A stretch of 34,403 nucleotides of DNA from an uncultured Clostridium sp. GTDB taxonomy: Bacteria; Bacillota; Clostridia; Lachnospirales; Lachnospiraceae. Made by a program: the position numbers and the translations under genes. Where the stretch lies: the NCBI GenBank assembly GCA_900541315.1, contig UQJF01000013.1, positions 1 to 34,403 on the forward strand. Reading direction: 5' to 3'. The notes under the pieces were generated by a model, which saw only the letters and a list, made by a program, of their open reading frames with translations, ran no database searches and had not been told where the DNA came from. Below are positions 7,418-15,635 of this stretch, one piece after another (the first letter of the stretch is position 1; every line of letters starts with the position of its first letter).

Positions 7418-8314
7418 TTACTCAACTACCGGATTAGTCAATGTTCCTATTCCTTCTATGCTGCATTCTACCACATCCCCAGGCTTTAAAAATCTGGGCG
7501 GTGTAAATCCCATTCCTGCACCTGCCGGTGTGCCCGTGGCAATAATGGTTCCCGGCTTTAATGTCATTCCCTTGGAAAGCTCACTGACAATGTGGTCAAT
7601 TCCAAATATCAGCAGTTCTGTATTGCTGTCCTGTCTTAATTCCCCATTGACGCGGGACTGGATAGAAAGCTTTGGCGGATATGGGATATCTTCCACTGTT
7701 GTGATACATGGTCCCATTGGGAAAAATCCATCCAGGCTCTTTCCAAAATACCACTGGTTGTGCCGTGTCTGAAGGGTTCTGGCACTGACATCATTGATAA
7801 TGGTATAACCGAAAATGTAGTTCTTTACTTCCTCCTCCGGCACATTTTTTGCTTCTTTTCCAATGATAACCGCCAGCTCCACCTCATAATCCAGATCAGT
7901 CACAATGTCAGAATGGCTTTGGATGCCATCACCGTTTGCCACTGATTCATTTACACGTTTGGAAAAGTAAACTGCGTAGGGACGCTCCCCACCAAATGCC
8001 TCTTTTTTGTAGCGGGCAGATTCTTCTGCATGATCCATGTAATTGATGCCCAGACAGATCACATCCTGCTTTGGATTTTTGATCGGCGCCAGAAATCTGA
8101 CCTCCTCTATCGGTGCCGCTCCTCTTATCTTGTACGGATCCTGACCAGATACGTACTCCAACAGCTGTTTTTCTGACTCGCTGATCCCTTCGATCAGTTC
8201 CTGCATCGTCTTATAATCCATATCCAGGGAGCGAAGAGGATAGACCCATTTTCCATCCTTGCTGATCACACCCAGACCGCCTTTATGCTCTACTTCATAT
8301 GTAACAAGCCTCAT
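7418..8314 (-). CDS. fumarylacetoacetate hydrolase-family protein
   Basis: A 298-residue member of the FAH superfamily, which cleaves or decarboxylates/isomerises beta-diketo acids (acylpyruvates, oxaloacetate, 2-hydroxyhepta-2,4-dienedioate). The N-terminal half is a short divergent domain. From about residue 80 the FAH fold is clear: ICLGINYMDHAEES, the metal-binding E-x-E in LDYEVELAVIIG, and later ARTLQTRHNQWYFGKSLDGFFPMGP and GTIIATGTPAGAGMGF. The substrate cannot be assigned. It is the first gene of a likely operon with mgsA and glgB. The start at 8314 has AAGGAGG 7 nt upstream. A promoter candidate lies at 8399-8427. Confidence 0.88.
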   Translation of the reverse strand: MRLVTYEVEHKGGLGVISKDGKWVYPLRSLDMDYKTMQELIEGISESEKQLLEYVSGQDPYKIRGAAPIEEVRFLAPIKNPKQDVICLGINYMDHAEESARYKKEAFGGERPYAVYFSKRVNESVANGDGIQSHSDIVTDLDYEVELAVIIGKEAKNVPEEEVKNYIFGYTIINDVSARTLQTRHNQWYFGKSLDGFFPMGPCITTVEDIPYPPKLSIQSRVNGELRQDSNTELLIFGIDHIVSELSKGMTLKPGTIIATGTPAGAGMGFTPPRFLKPGDVVECSIEGIGTLTNPVVE

Positions 8315-8398
8315 AACAGCCTCCTTACCATTCTAATTAGCAATTTCTTAATGCTTACTTTATCACATTTTTCCGAATTTATCTATATTTCTGCATAT

Positions 8399-8427
8399 AT
8401 TTTACATAATTTCAGGGGATTTGGCAA
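8399..8427 (-). promoter_or_regulatory. candidate promoter of FAH-mgsA-glgB
   Basis: TTGCCA (8427-8422), 17-bp spacer, TAAAAT (8404-8399) on the minus strand. This would give a leader of about 78 nt. The region 8315-8502 holds no gene. Confidence 0.5.
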
Positions 8428-8551
8428 ACAATTCAGACGTTCTGCAGATTCTTGCCCTGACACAGCTGCCTGCTTTTCCTGCACATATATAAATTACTCA
8501 CAATCGAGTAGGAGGCGGTGACTAACCGCCGTCCTCTCACAGCACCGTACG

Positions 8552-8600
8552 TCAGACTGTCTAACAAAACCCTTTTGAGGTGGTAAAATCGACAGTCTGA
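8552..8600. repeat. inverted repeat at the IS/intron junction
   Basis: TCAGACTGTC (8552-8561) and GACAGTCTGA (8591-8600) are perfect complements separated by 29 bp. The outer arm abuts the intron's domain V half, so it probably marks the end of the inserted IS fragment. Confidence 0.55.
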
Positions 8601-8690
8601 TAAGCGGATTCTCATATTTTTCTTCATTCTATCGAATAGAGGGCTACTCCAAAAGCTATTTCTGATATCCTGTTTTGTTTTTCTTTGTAA

Positions 8691-9028
8691 CTATTCAAAT
8701 TTTTTAACCAATTCCTGTGTCGAGAACAAACTTAATAATCGCTTAAAATTATAAGCGATAAACATGGATGCTGCTTCAGCATCAACATTTTCCTTTTTAC
8801 GCCTAAGAAAGAAACTATACCCCAAAGAGCGTTTGACTGTTCCAAATGGATGTTCTACGATGCATCGTCTCTGTCTATAAACGTTGTTGTTTTCCAATGT
8901 TGATTTATGAACATCAGCAAGGATATTTTCATATTCCCAACGTTGAAGTGTCCTTCCAGTTTTAGATGATGTACAACTATTATGGTATTTACACGTAGAA
9001 CAGGATGTACACTTATATTTTTTATGGG
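8691..9028 (-). pseudogene. truncated IS1182-family transposase, C-terminal part
   Basis: An open frame of about 110 codons enters from the intron sequence near 9028 without a start. It begins HKKYKCTSCSTCKYHNSC (cysteine cluster), continues with RTLQRWEYENILADVH, and ends with the typical C-terminus of IS1182/IS5-superfamily DDE transposases (RQRRCIVEHPFGTVKRSLG, then YNFKRLLSLF). The glutamate in VEHPFG is the presumed E of the DDE triad. The N-terminal two thirds, with the two aspartates, are absent, so it is inactive. Confidence 0.85.
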
Positions 9029-9495
9029 CTCCTCCGACTTCTCATACCACTTCCCAAGAAATTTCGCATGCGTGCTTATATCCTCAGTTACATACTTGTG
9101 GTTATATGATGGTATGAGATCTCTCCTGTTCCGTTATCAACTTTCATAACATTCCGCTCCCTCTACACCGAAGAGTTCTTCAATGCTGTACTCCAGTATC
9201 CCCACATCTTCCATGGTCTTCGTCATAAAGTCAGTGCCTCGACTCCCTCTTGTCCCCTTACGGGGCTAACGTAACGATGCTGCAGGATTCACTTTATGTT
9301 ACGGACTGTTATTTTGCACCTGTTTCTCACAGGCATACCTCGCTTCATCACAATCAGTCCCCCAAAAGCATTGGAGGCTCGCTACAAGGCTCACTGGCAA
9401 TTACCTTGACCAGACTTTCACTGGCAAGCTGATAACAGCTTGCAGAACACACAACTTTAACCCGTTAGAAACGTGCGCCGCTAGGCGCACTCACA

Positions 9496-9524
9496 ACAGG
9501 CGCAGTAAAATCCACTGCGCCTGT
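9496..9524 (-). terminator. hairpin ending the sugar cluster; intron target
   Basis: A perfect 11-bp stem, ACAGGCGCAGT (9496-9506) with ACTGCGCCTGT (9514-9524), and a 7-nt loop lie 67 bp past the last aldo/keto reductase stop. A T-run is absent because the group II intron begins 5 bp later, probably separating the stem from its original tail. Confidence 0.7.
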
Positions 9525-9591
9525 AATGCTTTAATTATTCTTTTTTGCCTGTTCCTGCGTTTGTGCCAAAAAGTATTTTGACCCAAACATA

Positions 9592-10539
9592 TTAAATTCC
9601 CAGGCGCTTAATCTCGTCATCCAGTAACTGGATCTCTTGATCGGTCAGCTCCCAGTCAAAAGCAGCACAGTTCTCTCTGGCCTCCTGCTCATTTCGCACA
9701 CCAACCAGGGCAGTACCTACATAATCCTTCTGGGTACTCCAGTTAACTGCTACCTGGGCTACCGGCTTTTTATGACTTTCCGCTATCTGGTCCATCACCT
9801 TCAGCAGTTCCATGATCTTGGAAAACTTAGGCTCCTTAAAGAAATCATAAAAGGTCAGACGCAAGTCATTCGGAGCAAAATCCGGCAGTGTGCGAATGGC
9901 ACCGGATAAGATGCCAGAGCCGAGAGAACCGTAGGTCATTGAGTCGATCCCCTTGGCAGCTCCCCATTTCATCAGATCCACAAATGTACGGTTTACCATA
10001 GAGAATGGCGGCTGCTGCACGTCGATCTGCAGGTACTTTTCAGCTTCCTCAATCTGCTCTTCTGAGAAATTGGATACACCAACAAAACGGATCTTACCCT
10101 GTTTCTTTAAGTTAGCCAGAGCAGCCATGGTTTCATCAATAGGGGTATTTACATCCGGCCAGTGGACAAAATAAAAATCAATGTAGTCTGTGCCCAGATT
10201 CATAAGTGAACTTTCTACCTCACGCATGGTGTTCTGATAAGTAGCGCATTTCTTATATCCTCCGGAATACACGTCCGTGATCAGGCCAAATTTGGTGGAG
10301 ATCAGGATCTCATCCCTCTTAAGTCCCTGAATTGCTTCACCTACAATCTTTTCAGAAGAACCATTTCCATAGCAGGGTGCTGTGTCGATCAGATTTACGC
10401 CGCAGTCCAACATAGTCCGGATAGCTTTGATGGAATCATTTCGGTCAACGGCTCCATAGTTCTGACCACCGATCGCCCAGGTTCCTACTGCTAAAGATGA
10501 TACCTCCACACCTGCATTTTTAAACTGTTTATATCTCAT
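9592..10539 (-). CDS. aldo/keto reductase, copy B
   Basis: An NAD(P)H-dependent reductase of aldehydes, 315 residues, with a complete AKR tetrad: D52 and Y57 in IDTAPCYGNG, K83 in STKFG, and H126 in FVHWPD. SMTYGSLGSGILSG and the C-terminal ALVGVRNEQEARENCAA form the cofactor site. The protein is identical to that at 11501-12448. It follows the class II aldolase by 79 bp and is the last gene of the sugar cluster, so reduction of the aldehyde released by the aldolase is a reasonable inference. The start at 10539 has AGGAG upstream, and an inverted repeat in its leader (10561-10580) may be an operator. The substrate is unknown. Confidence 0.93.
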   Translation of the reverse strand: MRYKQFKNAGVEVSSLAVGTWAIGGQNYGAVDRNDSIKAIRTMLDCGVNLIDTAPCYGNGSSEKIVGEAIQGLKRDEILISTKFGLITDVYSGGYKKCATYQNTMREVESSLMNLGTDYIDFYFVHWPDVNTPIDETMAALANLKKQGKIRFVGVSNFSEEQIEEAEKYLQIDVQQPPFSMVNRTFVDLMKWGAAKGIDSMTYGSLGSGILSGAIRTLPDFAPNDLRLTFYDFFKEPKFSKIMELLKVMDQIAESHKKPVAQVAVNWSTQKDYVGTALVGVRNEQEARENCAAFDWELTDQEIQLLDDEIKRLGI

Positions 10540-10560
10540 AATTCCACTCCTTTTAAAATC

Positions 10561-10580
10561 TTAGTTTTGAAACAAAACTT
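10561..10580. promoter_or_regulatory. candidate ROK-repressor operator
   Basis: AGTTTTG-AAA-CAAAACT (10563-10579) is a perfect interrupted palindrome within TTAGTTTTGAAACAAAACTT. Published XylR/ROK operators in Firmicutes often have TTAGTTT/AAACTAA-like arms. The corresponding leader of copy A (12470-12489) has one degraded arm. Confidence 0.4.
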
Positions 10581-10618
10581 GGTTAATTGATAGAAACATA
10601 CTGCAAAAAACTCAAAAA

Positions 10619-11473
10619 TCAGATTGAAAATTTGTTAGGATTTAACAAGCGGATCTTTTTCACCACAAAGTCAATCATGGCTTCTCTGATATCAAACATC
10701 AGCCCTACGCCATCTCCATCAAACTTTTGAGACTTAATGTCTGCTTCCATGGCCCGATACATAGCCCTAAAGTATTCGGTGGCAATATTAAATTTACTCA
10801 TTCCCAGATTCACAGCCTCCTTCAGCTGTTCTTCCGGAATATCTGAACAACCGTGAAGCACCAGAGGTACGTCCACCTTAGCCCGGATAGCTTTGATTCG
10901 GTCAAAATCCAGGTTAGGAACCTTCACATAAGGACCATGTGCATTTCCAACAGCAATAGCCAGAGAACCGCAGCCAGTCCGCTCCACAAAATCGACTGCC
11001 TGATCTACTCTCGTGTAATGATCTGTATTCGTAATATCATCCTCACTGGCTCCACTTCCTACATGTCCTAGCTCTGCCTCTACGTCTACGCCGAACACGT
11101 TAGCTGTCCGAACCACAGCCTTGGTCAATGCTACGTTCTCCTCAAAAGGCAGTGACGAACCATCCACCATTACCGATGGGAATCCATCTCGGATACCAGA
11201 AACAGCAATCTCAAAGGTAGCAGAGTGATCCAGATGTACTGCCACCGGCACTGTTGCTTTCTCTGCCATGTCACAAGCTGCAAATGCGATATGTTTTAAG
11301 GCTGTATAGTTTTCAAAGCCCGGATAGAACTGGACAATTACCGGTACCCGCTCTCTTTCTGCTGCTTCGATGATATATTTTACTGTCTCCACATTCAGCG
11401 TATTTACTGCAGCAACACCATATTTATTTTCAGTGGCATGCTTCAAAAGTGTATTTACATGAACTCTTGGCAT
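10619..11473 (-). CDS. class II fructose/tagatose-bisphosphate aldolase-family protein
   Basis: A zinc-dependent ketose-(bis)phosphate aldolase, 284 residues, splitting a phosphorylated ketose into dihydroxyacetone phosphate and an aldehyde. The catalytic Asp and first Zn ligand are in VAVHLDHS. Further Zn histidines are in AVGNAHGPY and LVLHGCSD. SKFNIATE contributes the phosphate site. Length agrees with GatY/KbaY/FbaA relatives. Glycolytic FBA would not normally sit inside a ROK-regulated sugar cluster, so a dedicated substrate is likely. It lies 27 bp after reductase copy A, with AAGGAGG before the ATG at 11473. Confidence 0.9.
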   Translation of the reverse strand: MPRVHVNTLLKHATENKYGVAAVNTLNVETVKYIIEAAERERVPVIVQFYPGFENYTALKHIAFAACDMAEKATVPVAVHLDHSATFEIAVSGIRDGFPSVMVDGSSLPFEENVALTKAVVRTANVFGVDVEAELGHVGSGASEDDITNTDHYTRVDQAVDFVERTGCGSLAIAVGNAHGPYVKVPNLDFDRIKAIRAKVDVPLVLHGCSDIPEEQLKEAVNLGMSKFNIATEYFRAMYRAMEADIKSQKFDGDGVGLMFDIREAMIDFVVKKIRLLNPNKFSI

Positions 11474-11490
11474 ATAATTTCCTCCTTACT

Positions 11491-12501
11491 CCCAAACATA
11501 TTAGATTCCCAGGCGTTTAATCTCGTCATCCAGTAACTGGATCTCTTGATCGGTCAGCTCCCAGTCAAAAGCAGCACAGTTCTCTCTGGCCTCCTGCTCA
11601 TTTCGCACACCAACCAGGGCAGTACCTACATAATCCTTCTGGGTACTCCAGTTAACTGCTACCTGGGCTACCGGCTTTTTATGACTTTCCGCTATCTGGT
11701 CCATCACCTTCAGCAGTTCCATGATCTTGGAAAACTTAGGCTCCTTAAAGAAATCATAAAAGGTCAGACGCAAGTCATTCGGAGCAAAATCCGGCAGTGT
11801 GCGAATGGCACCGGATAAGATGCCAGAGCCGAGAGAACCGTAGGTCATTGAGTCGATCCCCTTGGCAGCTCCCCATTTCATCAGATCCACAAATGTACGG
11901 TTTACCATAGAGAATGGCGGCTGCTGCACGTCGATCTGCAGGTACTTTTCAGCTTCCTCAATCTGCTCTTCTGAGAAATTGGATACACCAACAAAACGGA
12001 TCTTACCCTGTTTCTTTAAGTTAGCCAGAGCAGCCATGGTTTCATCAATAGGGGTATTTACATCCGGCCAGTGGACAAAATAAAAATCAATGTAGTCTGT
12101 GCCCAGATTCATAAGTGAACTTTCTACCTCACGCATGGTGTTCTGATAAGTAGCGCATTTCTTATATCCTCCGGAATACACGTCCGTGATCAGGCCAAAT
12201 TTGGTGGAGATCAGGATCTCATCCCTCTTAAGTCCCTGAATTGCTTCACCTACAATCTTTTCAGAAGAACCATTTCCATAGCAGGGTGCTGTGTCGATCA
12301 GATTTACGCCGCAGTCCAACATAGTCCGGATAGCTTTGATGGAATCATTTCGGTCAACGGCTCCATAGTTCTGACCACCGATCGCCCAGGTTCCTACTGC
12401 TAAAGATGATACCTCCACACCTGCATTTTTAAACTGTTTATATCTCATAATTCCACTCCTTTTAAAAACTTAGTTTTGAAACAAAGTTTGATTAATTGAT
12501 A
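11491..12501. repeat. about 1-kb direct repeat, copy 2 (contains an aldo/keto reductase)
   Basis: Partner of 9582-10592. The two copies flank the aldolase gene in the same orientation. Recombination between them would delete or amplify a 1909-bp unit consisting of one reductase and the aldolase. Confidence 0.93.
11501..12448 (-). CDS. aldo/keto reductase, copy A
   Basis: The predicted protein is identical to copy B: 315 residues, tetrad D52, Y57, K83, H126. It stands first in the downstream part of the cluster, 104 bp after the ROK repressor and 27 bp before the aldolase. The only coding differences seen from copy B are synonymous and lie in the final codons. The leader (12449-12502) is similar to copy B's but diverged, including the candidate operator. 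A recent duplication or ongoing gene conversion explains the pattern. Confidence 0.93.
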   Translation of the reverse strand: MRYKQFKNAGVEVSSLAVGTWAIGGQNYGAVDRNDSIKAIRTMLDCGVNLIDTAPCYGNGSSEKIVGEAIQGLKRDEILISTKFGLITDVYSGGYKKCATYQNTMREVESSLMNLGTDYIDFYFVHWPDVNTPIDETMAALANLKKQGKIRFVGVSNFSEEQIEEAEKYLQIDVQQPPFSMVNRTFVDLMKWGAAKGIDSMTYGSLGSGILSGAIRTLPDFAPNDLRLTFYDFFKEPKFSKIMELLKVMDQIAESHKKPVAQVAVNWSTQKDYVGTALVGVRNEQEARENCAAFDWELTDQEIQLLDDEIKRLGI

Positions 12502-12552
12502 AAAAAACATCATGGTCTAATTTTATAAGTGAACCAGCAACTGATAATGAGG

Positions 12553-13815
12553 TCAGCCAAGTTCCAGTGTACTCAAATACTGGTCCATCGCATACAATGC
12601 ACCGCCCAACTGGCTGTCACATACCCCGTCCCCTTTTAAATACTCAATCTTAACCCGCCCCTCAATCTTAAAAAATGAAATTGATTGAATTCTTTTTTGA
12701 AGCGCATCTTCAAAGTATTTTCCCGCGCTGGCATATGGACCAGTAATAGTTATGATCTGCGGATCACAAGACAAAAGCAGATTACGAATCAGATAGGAAA
12801 AATATTTCACAATCTCGTCTACAACTCGGCACGCGTATGGGTTTCCCAGCTCCGATGCATCAAAAATATCCTTATAGCCACACCGTCCTGCTAATATCCT
12901 GGGGAAAAGCTGATCATCGCCGCATTCTCCTCCTATTTCTCTTGCTATATCCAAAATATGATCAATACCAACCAGATTTTCGAAGCAACCGTAGCTGCCG
13001 CAGACACATCTTCTCTTGCGATAGCTAGGCAGAATGATCATATGTCCAACTTCTCCCAAAAAACCATTGGCTCCCCGTTCTATCTTTCCCCGGTCAATCA
13101 AACATCCCACCGAATTTTCCTCAACAAACAGATTGAACATTTTCTGTTCCTTAAATTCCGGCCAGATCAAAAATATTGCATAAGCGCCGAACCGGCCGCT
13201 GTTGTCGATCCAGATGTTCTCAAACTCTGGCAGCTGTTCCTCCAATATGTCTCGGATCAGAATATTGCATCCCCAGTCTTCGTTATGAATGGGATAGTAG
13301 ATGGCGCCGCTTCTTGCTTCAACAATACCATCAAATCCTACCGCAATACCGCAAATATCCTTTGCCTCAAGGCCGTTTTCCTCCACTAACTGACGTACTG
13401 TGGCTGCCAACTCCTGCATTGATTTGTGCAGACTCTCGGGCTGTGAGAACCACTTGCTTTTACTAGCTATTTTCTGACATTTCAAATTCATCAGGATTAT
13501 TTTTACATGATCGGCTCCCACATAGCAGCCAATCGCGTACTTAAATGTCTCATTTAGCGCAAATAATTCCGGCTTTTTTCCCCCTTCATCCGTAGAACTT
13601 CCCTTTCCTATAGATTTAATAAGTCCGTTCTCTTGAAGTACTGCAAGTATTTTGCTTACAGTTGTGGTACTTAAATTAATTCTCTCGGAAATCTCGCTGA
13701 CCGAGGCTGTTGTCATAGTTCGAAACAGGGACAGAACCAACTTCTGATTATGCAGCTTAATATTTCGCGGCTTCCTGCTAGAACTGACCAAACTGTATTT
13801 CTCGTTGTTTCCCAT
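12553..13815 (-). CDS. ROK-family (XylR/NagC-like) transcriptional repressor
   Basis: A 420-residue ROK regulator. Residues about 25-75 form a winged HTH (SVSEISERINLSTTTVSKIL). The rest is a sugar-kinase-like domain. The zinc motif CVCGSYGCFE and the preceding GANGFLGEVGH are well kept. The ATP-site DxGxT is replaced (IGCYVGADHVKI), and the kinase catalytic Asp position reads WIDNSGRFG instead of ENDAN, so it senses rather than phosphorylates sugar. It sits between the GPH transporter (349 bp upstream) and the AKR/aldolase genes, and is the obvious local regulator. Start ATG 13815 has AGGAG 11 nt upstream. A consensus promoter lies at 14037-14065. Confidence 0.92.
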   Translation of the reverse strand: MGNNEKYSLVSSSRKPRNIKLHNQKLVLSLFRTMTTASVSEISERINLSTTTVSKILAVLQENGLIKSIGKGSSTDEGGKKPELFALNETFKYAIGCYVGADHVKIILMNLKCQKIASKSKWFSQPESLHKSMQELAATVRQLVEENGLEAKDICGIAVGFDGIVEARSGAIYYPIHNEDWGCNILIRDILEEQLPEFENIWIDNSGRFGAYAIFLIWPEFKEQKMFNLFVEENSVGCLIDRGKIERGANGFLGEVGHMIILPSYRKRRCVCGSYGCFENLVGIDHILDIAREIGGECGDDQLFPRILAGRCGYKDIFDASELGNPYACRVVDEIVKYFSYLIRNLLLSCDPQIITITGPYASAGKYFEDALQKRIQSISFFKIEGRVKIEYLKGDGVCDSQLGGALYAMDQYLSTLELG

Positions 13816-13864
13816 GGGCTTTTGTACTCCTATTCTAGATTTTCATGATCATCTCTTTTAATAT

Positions 13865-13910
13865 TGTCAATATCTCAATGGAGTACAACCCTGTTCTTCT
13901 TACGAAAAAT
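13865..13910. repeat. 46-bp direct repeat, copy 1
   Basis: It begins TGTCAATATCTCAATGGAGT and matches 14060-14105 with four mismatches in 46 bp. At its edge ATATTG-T-CAATAT (13861-13873) is an interrupted palindrome absent from copy 2. Confidence 0.85.
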
Positions 13911-14036
13911 CTCTCAAAAAACTCTGTTTTGGATGAACCTGATACCATATGTTCCAGCCTTGATCCTCGGCTTTTTTCGAGCTCTTCTCCTGCTGTCTGC
14001 ATTAGCCTTGTATTTGTACTCTCATTCAAGATTTTT

Positions 14037-14065
14037 ATTATCACCTATTTTTTTTTAACTGTCAA
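14037..14065 (-). promoter_or_regulatory. promoter of the ROK repressor
   Basis: TTGACA (14065-14060), 17-bp spacer containing a nine-A tract, GATAAT (14042-14037), on the minus strand. The -35 box is the edge of repeat copy 2. The transcript would have a leader of over 200 nt crossing repeat copy 1. The interval 13816-14164 holds no convincing gene. A 69-codon minus-strand frame (13835-14044) is likely fortuitous. Confidence 0.65.
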
Positions 14066-14105
14066 TATCTCAATGGAGTACAAATCTGTTCTTCTTGGGA
14101 AAAAT
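14060..14105. repeat. 46-bp direct repeat, copy 2
   Basis: Partner of 13865-13910, 195 bp away, same orientation. It overlaps the -35 box of the ROK promoter, so the pair may be operators or the scar of a small duplication. Confidence 0.85.
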
Positions 14106-14164
14106 TCTTTATAAATGCTAATTGATAATTAATGCCATTCTGTATACTTTCCGGTACTGAACCT

Positions 14165-15610
14165 CTACAGCTGCACATCTACCGGTACATGATTCGGATT
14201 GCTGTGACGCATCTCCAGTTCCGTATTCACTTCCTCCATCTTTTCCTGACTCAGCGGATACATGCAGGACAGGATAACCTGAACCAGTGCCAGTACATTA
14301 GGAATTACAAACATAGCCAGACGAAGAGCTAAAATAGCACTGCCGCTCTGCTCCTGTCCCAGAACCAATGATGTATCCAATCCTCCGATTACATATACCA
14401 AAGTTACCAGTAAACCACCTACAGCAGGACCTACCTTAGTTGAAAAACTGTTGGCTGCAAAACCCAGACCATCCAGACGAACACCAAATTTTAATTCACC
14501 GTATTCCAGGGTATCAGCCAGCATAGACAGGACAGCCACGCCAGTCAGGGCACCGGATGCCGTACTTAACAGATAAAATACCAATACGGTATAGATATTT
14601 TTTCCTGCAAAAAATGCGCAAAAACCAAAGATAGCTGATAAGAAATAGCTTGTCATAAGACTCTTTTTATAGCCAAACTTTTTAATGATCACCGGTACAA
14701 AGGGCAGCACCACCAAGCCAGCCAGCTGACCCAGGGAAGAAAACAGTGCGCTGCGTGTTTCATCTACCTTAAAGTAGTACAGGAAATAATATGCCATGGA
14801 TGTACTGGTAAATGGCTGACGCAGGAAATTTATCATGGTGATTGTAAATACTAAAATCCATGCCTTGTTTTTGAGCAGATATTTTACACTCTGTGTGATC
14901 GGAATTGCATTTTCTTTGTGCTTTCTTTTAATTTCTTCACGGCTCAGCCCTTCTAAAGCAGATGTATCTTCCTTCACAGTCTCCGGACAATTCCGGTAAA
15001 GAATAAAGAAACTGATCACACCACCTACACACATGATGCCTGTTACAAGGGTATATGCGTACACACGACCGCCCAGCATATTTCCAAAAAAAGCAACCAT
15101 TGGAAGCGCTGTAGCATTTACAATAAAGATGCCGATGTAAGCACCGATCATACGAAAGCTTGACAAGGATGCTCGGTCCACTGAATTTTTTGTCATTAGC
15201 GGCAGCATGGATCCATATGGCAAATTCACAGTGGTATAAAATAATGCAAACAGAAAATATCCAAATGCTACCCAGCTGACTTTTACAATATTAGAAGCAC
15301 CAGCAGGAGCTGAAAACATCATTAAACATGACAGAGCGCATGGCAATGCAAACCATTTGATCCACGGTCTGGCTTTTCCCACTTTGGTATGGGTACGATC
15401 CACGAGAGCTCCAACGCCAATATCGTTGATTGCATCCCAGATCCTGGCAATGAACATGATCATTCCCACGGCAGCTATGGATATTCCTAACATGTTGGTA
15501 CAATAAAACATAAAGTAGTTAATAAGCATGTAGTTCATCAGGCAACACCCCAGATCGCCGAACATGTATGAATACTTTGTTTTGTTATTCAATCTACCTT
15601 TCCCATTCAT
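14165..15610 (-). CDS. GPH-family sugar:cation symporter
   Basis: A 12-helix membrane transporter of the glycoside-pentoside-hexuronide:cation symporter family (481 residues, as usual for MelB/XynB/YihO-type proteins). Family features include the N-terminus KTKYSYMFGDLGCCLMNYML, RIWDAINDIGVGALVDRTHTK between helices 2 and 3 (equivalent of the MelB Asp cation site), and WIKWFALPCAL. It probably imports the sugar or glycoside used by the cluster with Na+ or H+. It lies 25 bp after galM and has GGAGG before its ATG. A gap of 349 bp to the ROK gene suggests that the first transcription unit ends here. Confidence 0.93.
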   Translation of the reverse strand: MNGKGRLNNKTKYSYMFGDLGCCLMNYMLINYFMFYCTNMLGISIAAVGMIMFIARIWDAINDIGVGALVDRTHTKVGKARPWIKWFALPCALSCLMMFSAPAGASNIVKVSWVAFGYFLFALFYTTVNLPYGSMLPLMTKNSVDRASLSSFRMIGAYIGIFIVNATALPMVAFFGNMLGGRVYAYTLVTGIMCVGGVISFFILYRNCPETVKEDTSALEGLSREEIKRKHKENAIPITQSVKYLLKNKAWILVFTITMINFLRQPFTSTSMAYYFLYYFKVDETRSALFSSLGQLAGLVVLPFVPVIIKKFGYKKSLMTSYFLSAIFGFCAFFAGKNIYTVLVFYLLSTASGALTGVAVLSMLADTLEYGELKFGVRLDGLGFAANSFSTKVGPAVGGLLVTLVYVIGGLDTSLVLGQEQSGSAILALRLAMFVIPNVLALVQVILSCMYPLSQEKMEEVNTELEMRHSNPNHVPVDVQL

Positions 15611-15635
15611 AACCTTCCTCCATTAAATTTAGATT

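Larger units (their letters stand above)
8503..9490 (-). mobile_element. degenerate group II intron, internally replaced by an IS fragment
   Basis: Read on the minus strand, the 5' end GTGCGCC (from 9490) is followed by domain-I-like sequence to about 9030. The 3' end shows the distal half of domain V (GTACGGTGCTGTGAGAGG, about 8550-8533), a domain VI hairpin (GGCGG...CCGCC, 8529-8513) and the boundary CTCCTACTCGAT ending at 8503. The proximal half of domain V and any reverse-transcriptase gene are missing. In their place lies part of an IS1182-like element. Only a 27-codon frame (TKTMEDVGILEYSIEELFG) remains in the 5' part. The element sits 5 bp past a terminator-like hairpin (9496-9524), the usual target style of group IIC introns. 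It cannot splice as it stands. Boundaries are by motif recognition. Confidence 0.7.
9582..10592. repeat. about 1-kb direct repeat, copy 1 (contains an aldo/keto reductase)
   Basis: It aligns with 11491-12501 at a constant offset of 1909 bp. The interior appears identical base for base. Differences are confined to the last codons (two synonymous changes) and to the leader beyond about 10558. Confidence 0.93.

Noticed and set aside
9250..9432. Plus-strand 60-codon frame in the intron region
   Set aside because: It crosses structured intron RNA sequence in antisense and has no family resemblance or ribosome site.
13835..14044. 69-codon minus-strand frame between the ROK promoter and its gene
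   Set aside because: It begins at the -10 box, lacks a ribosome site and its end merely reflects the 46-bp repeat; amino-acid content is unremarkable.
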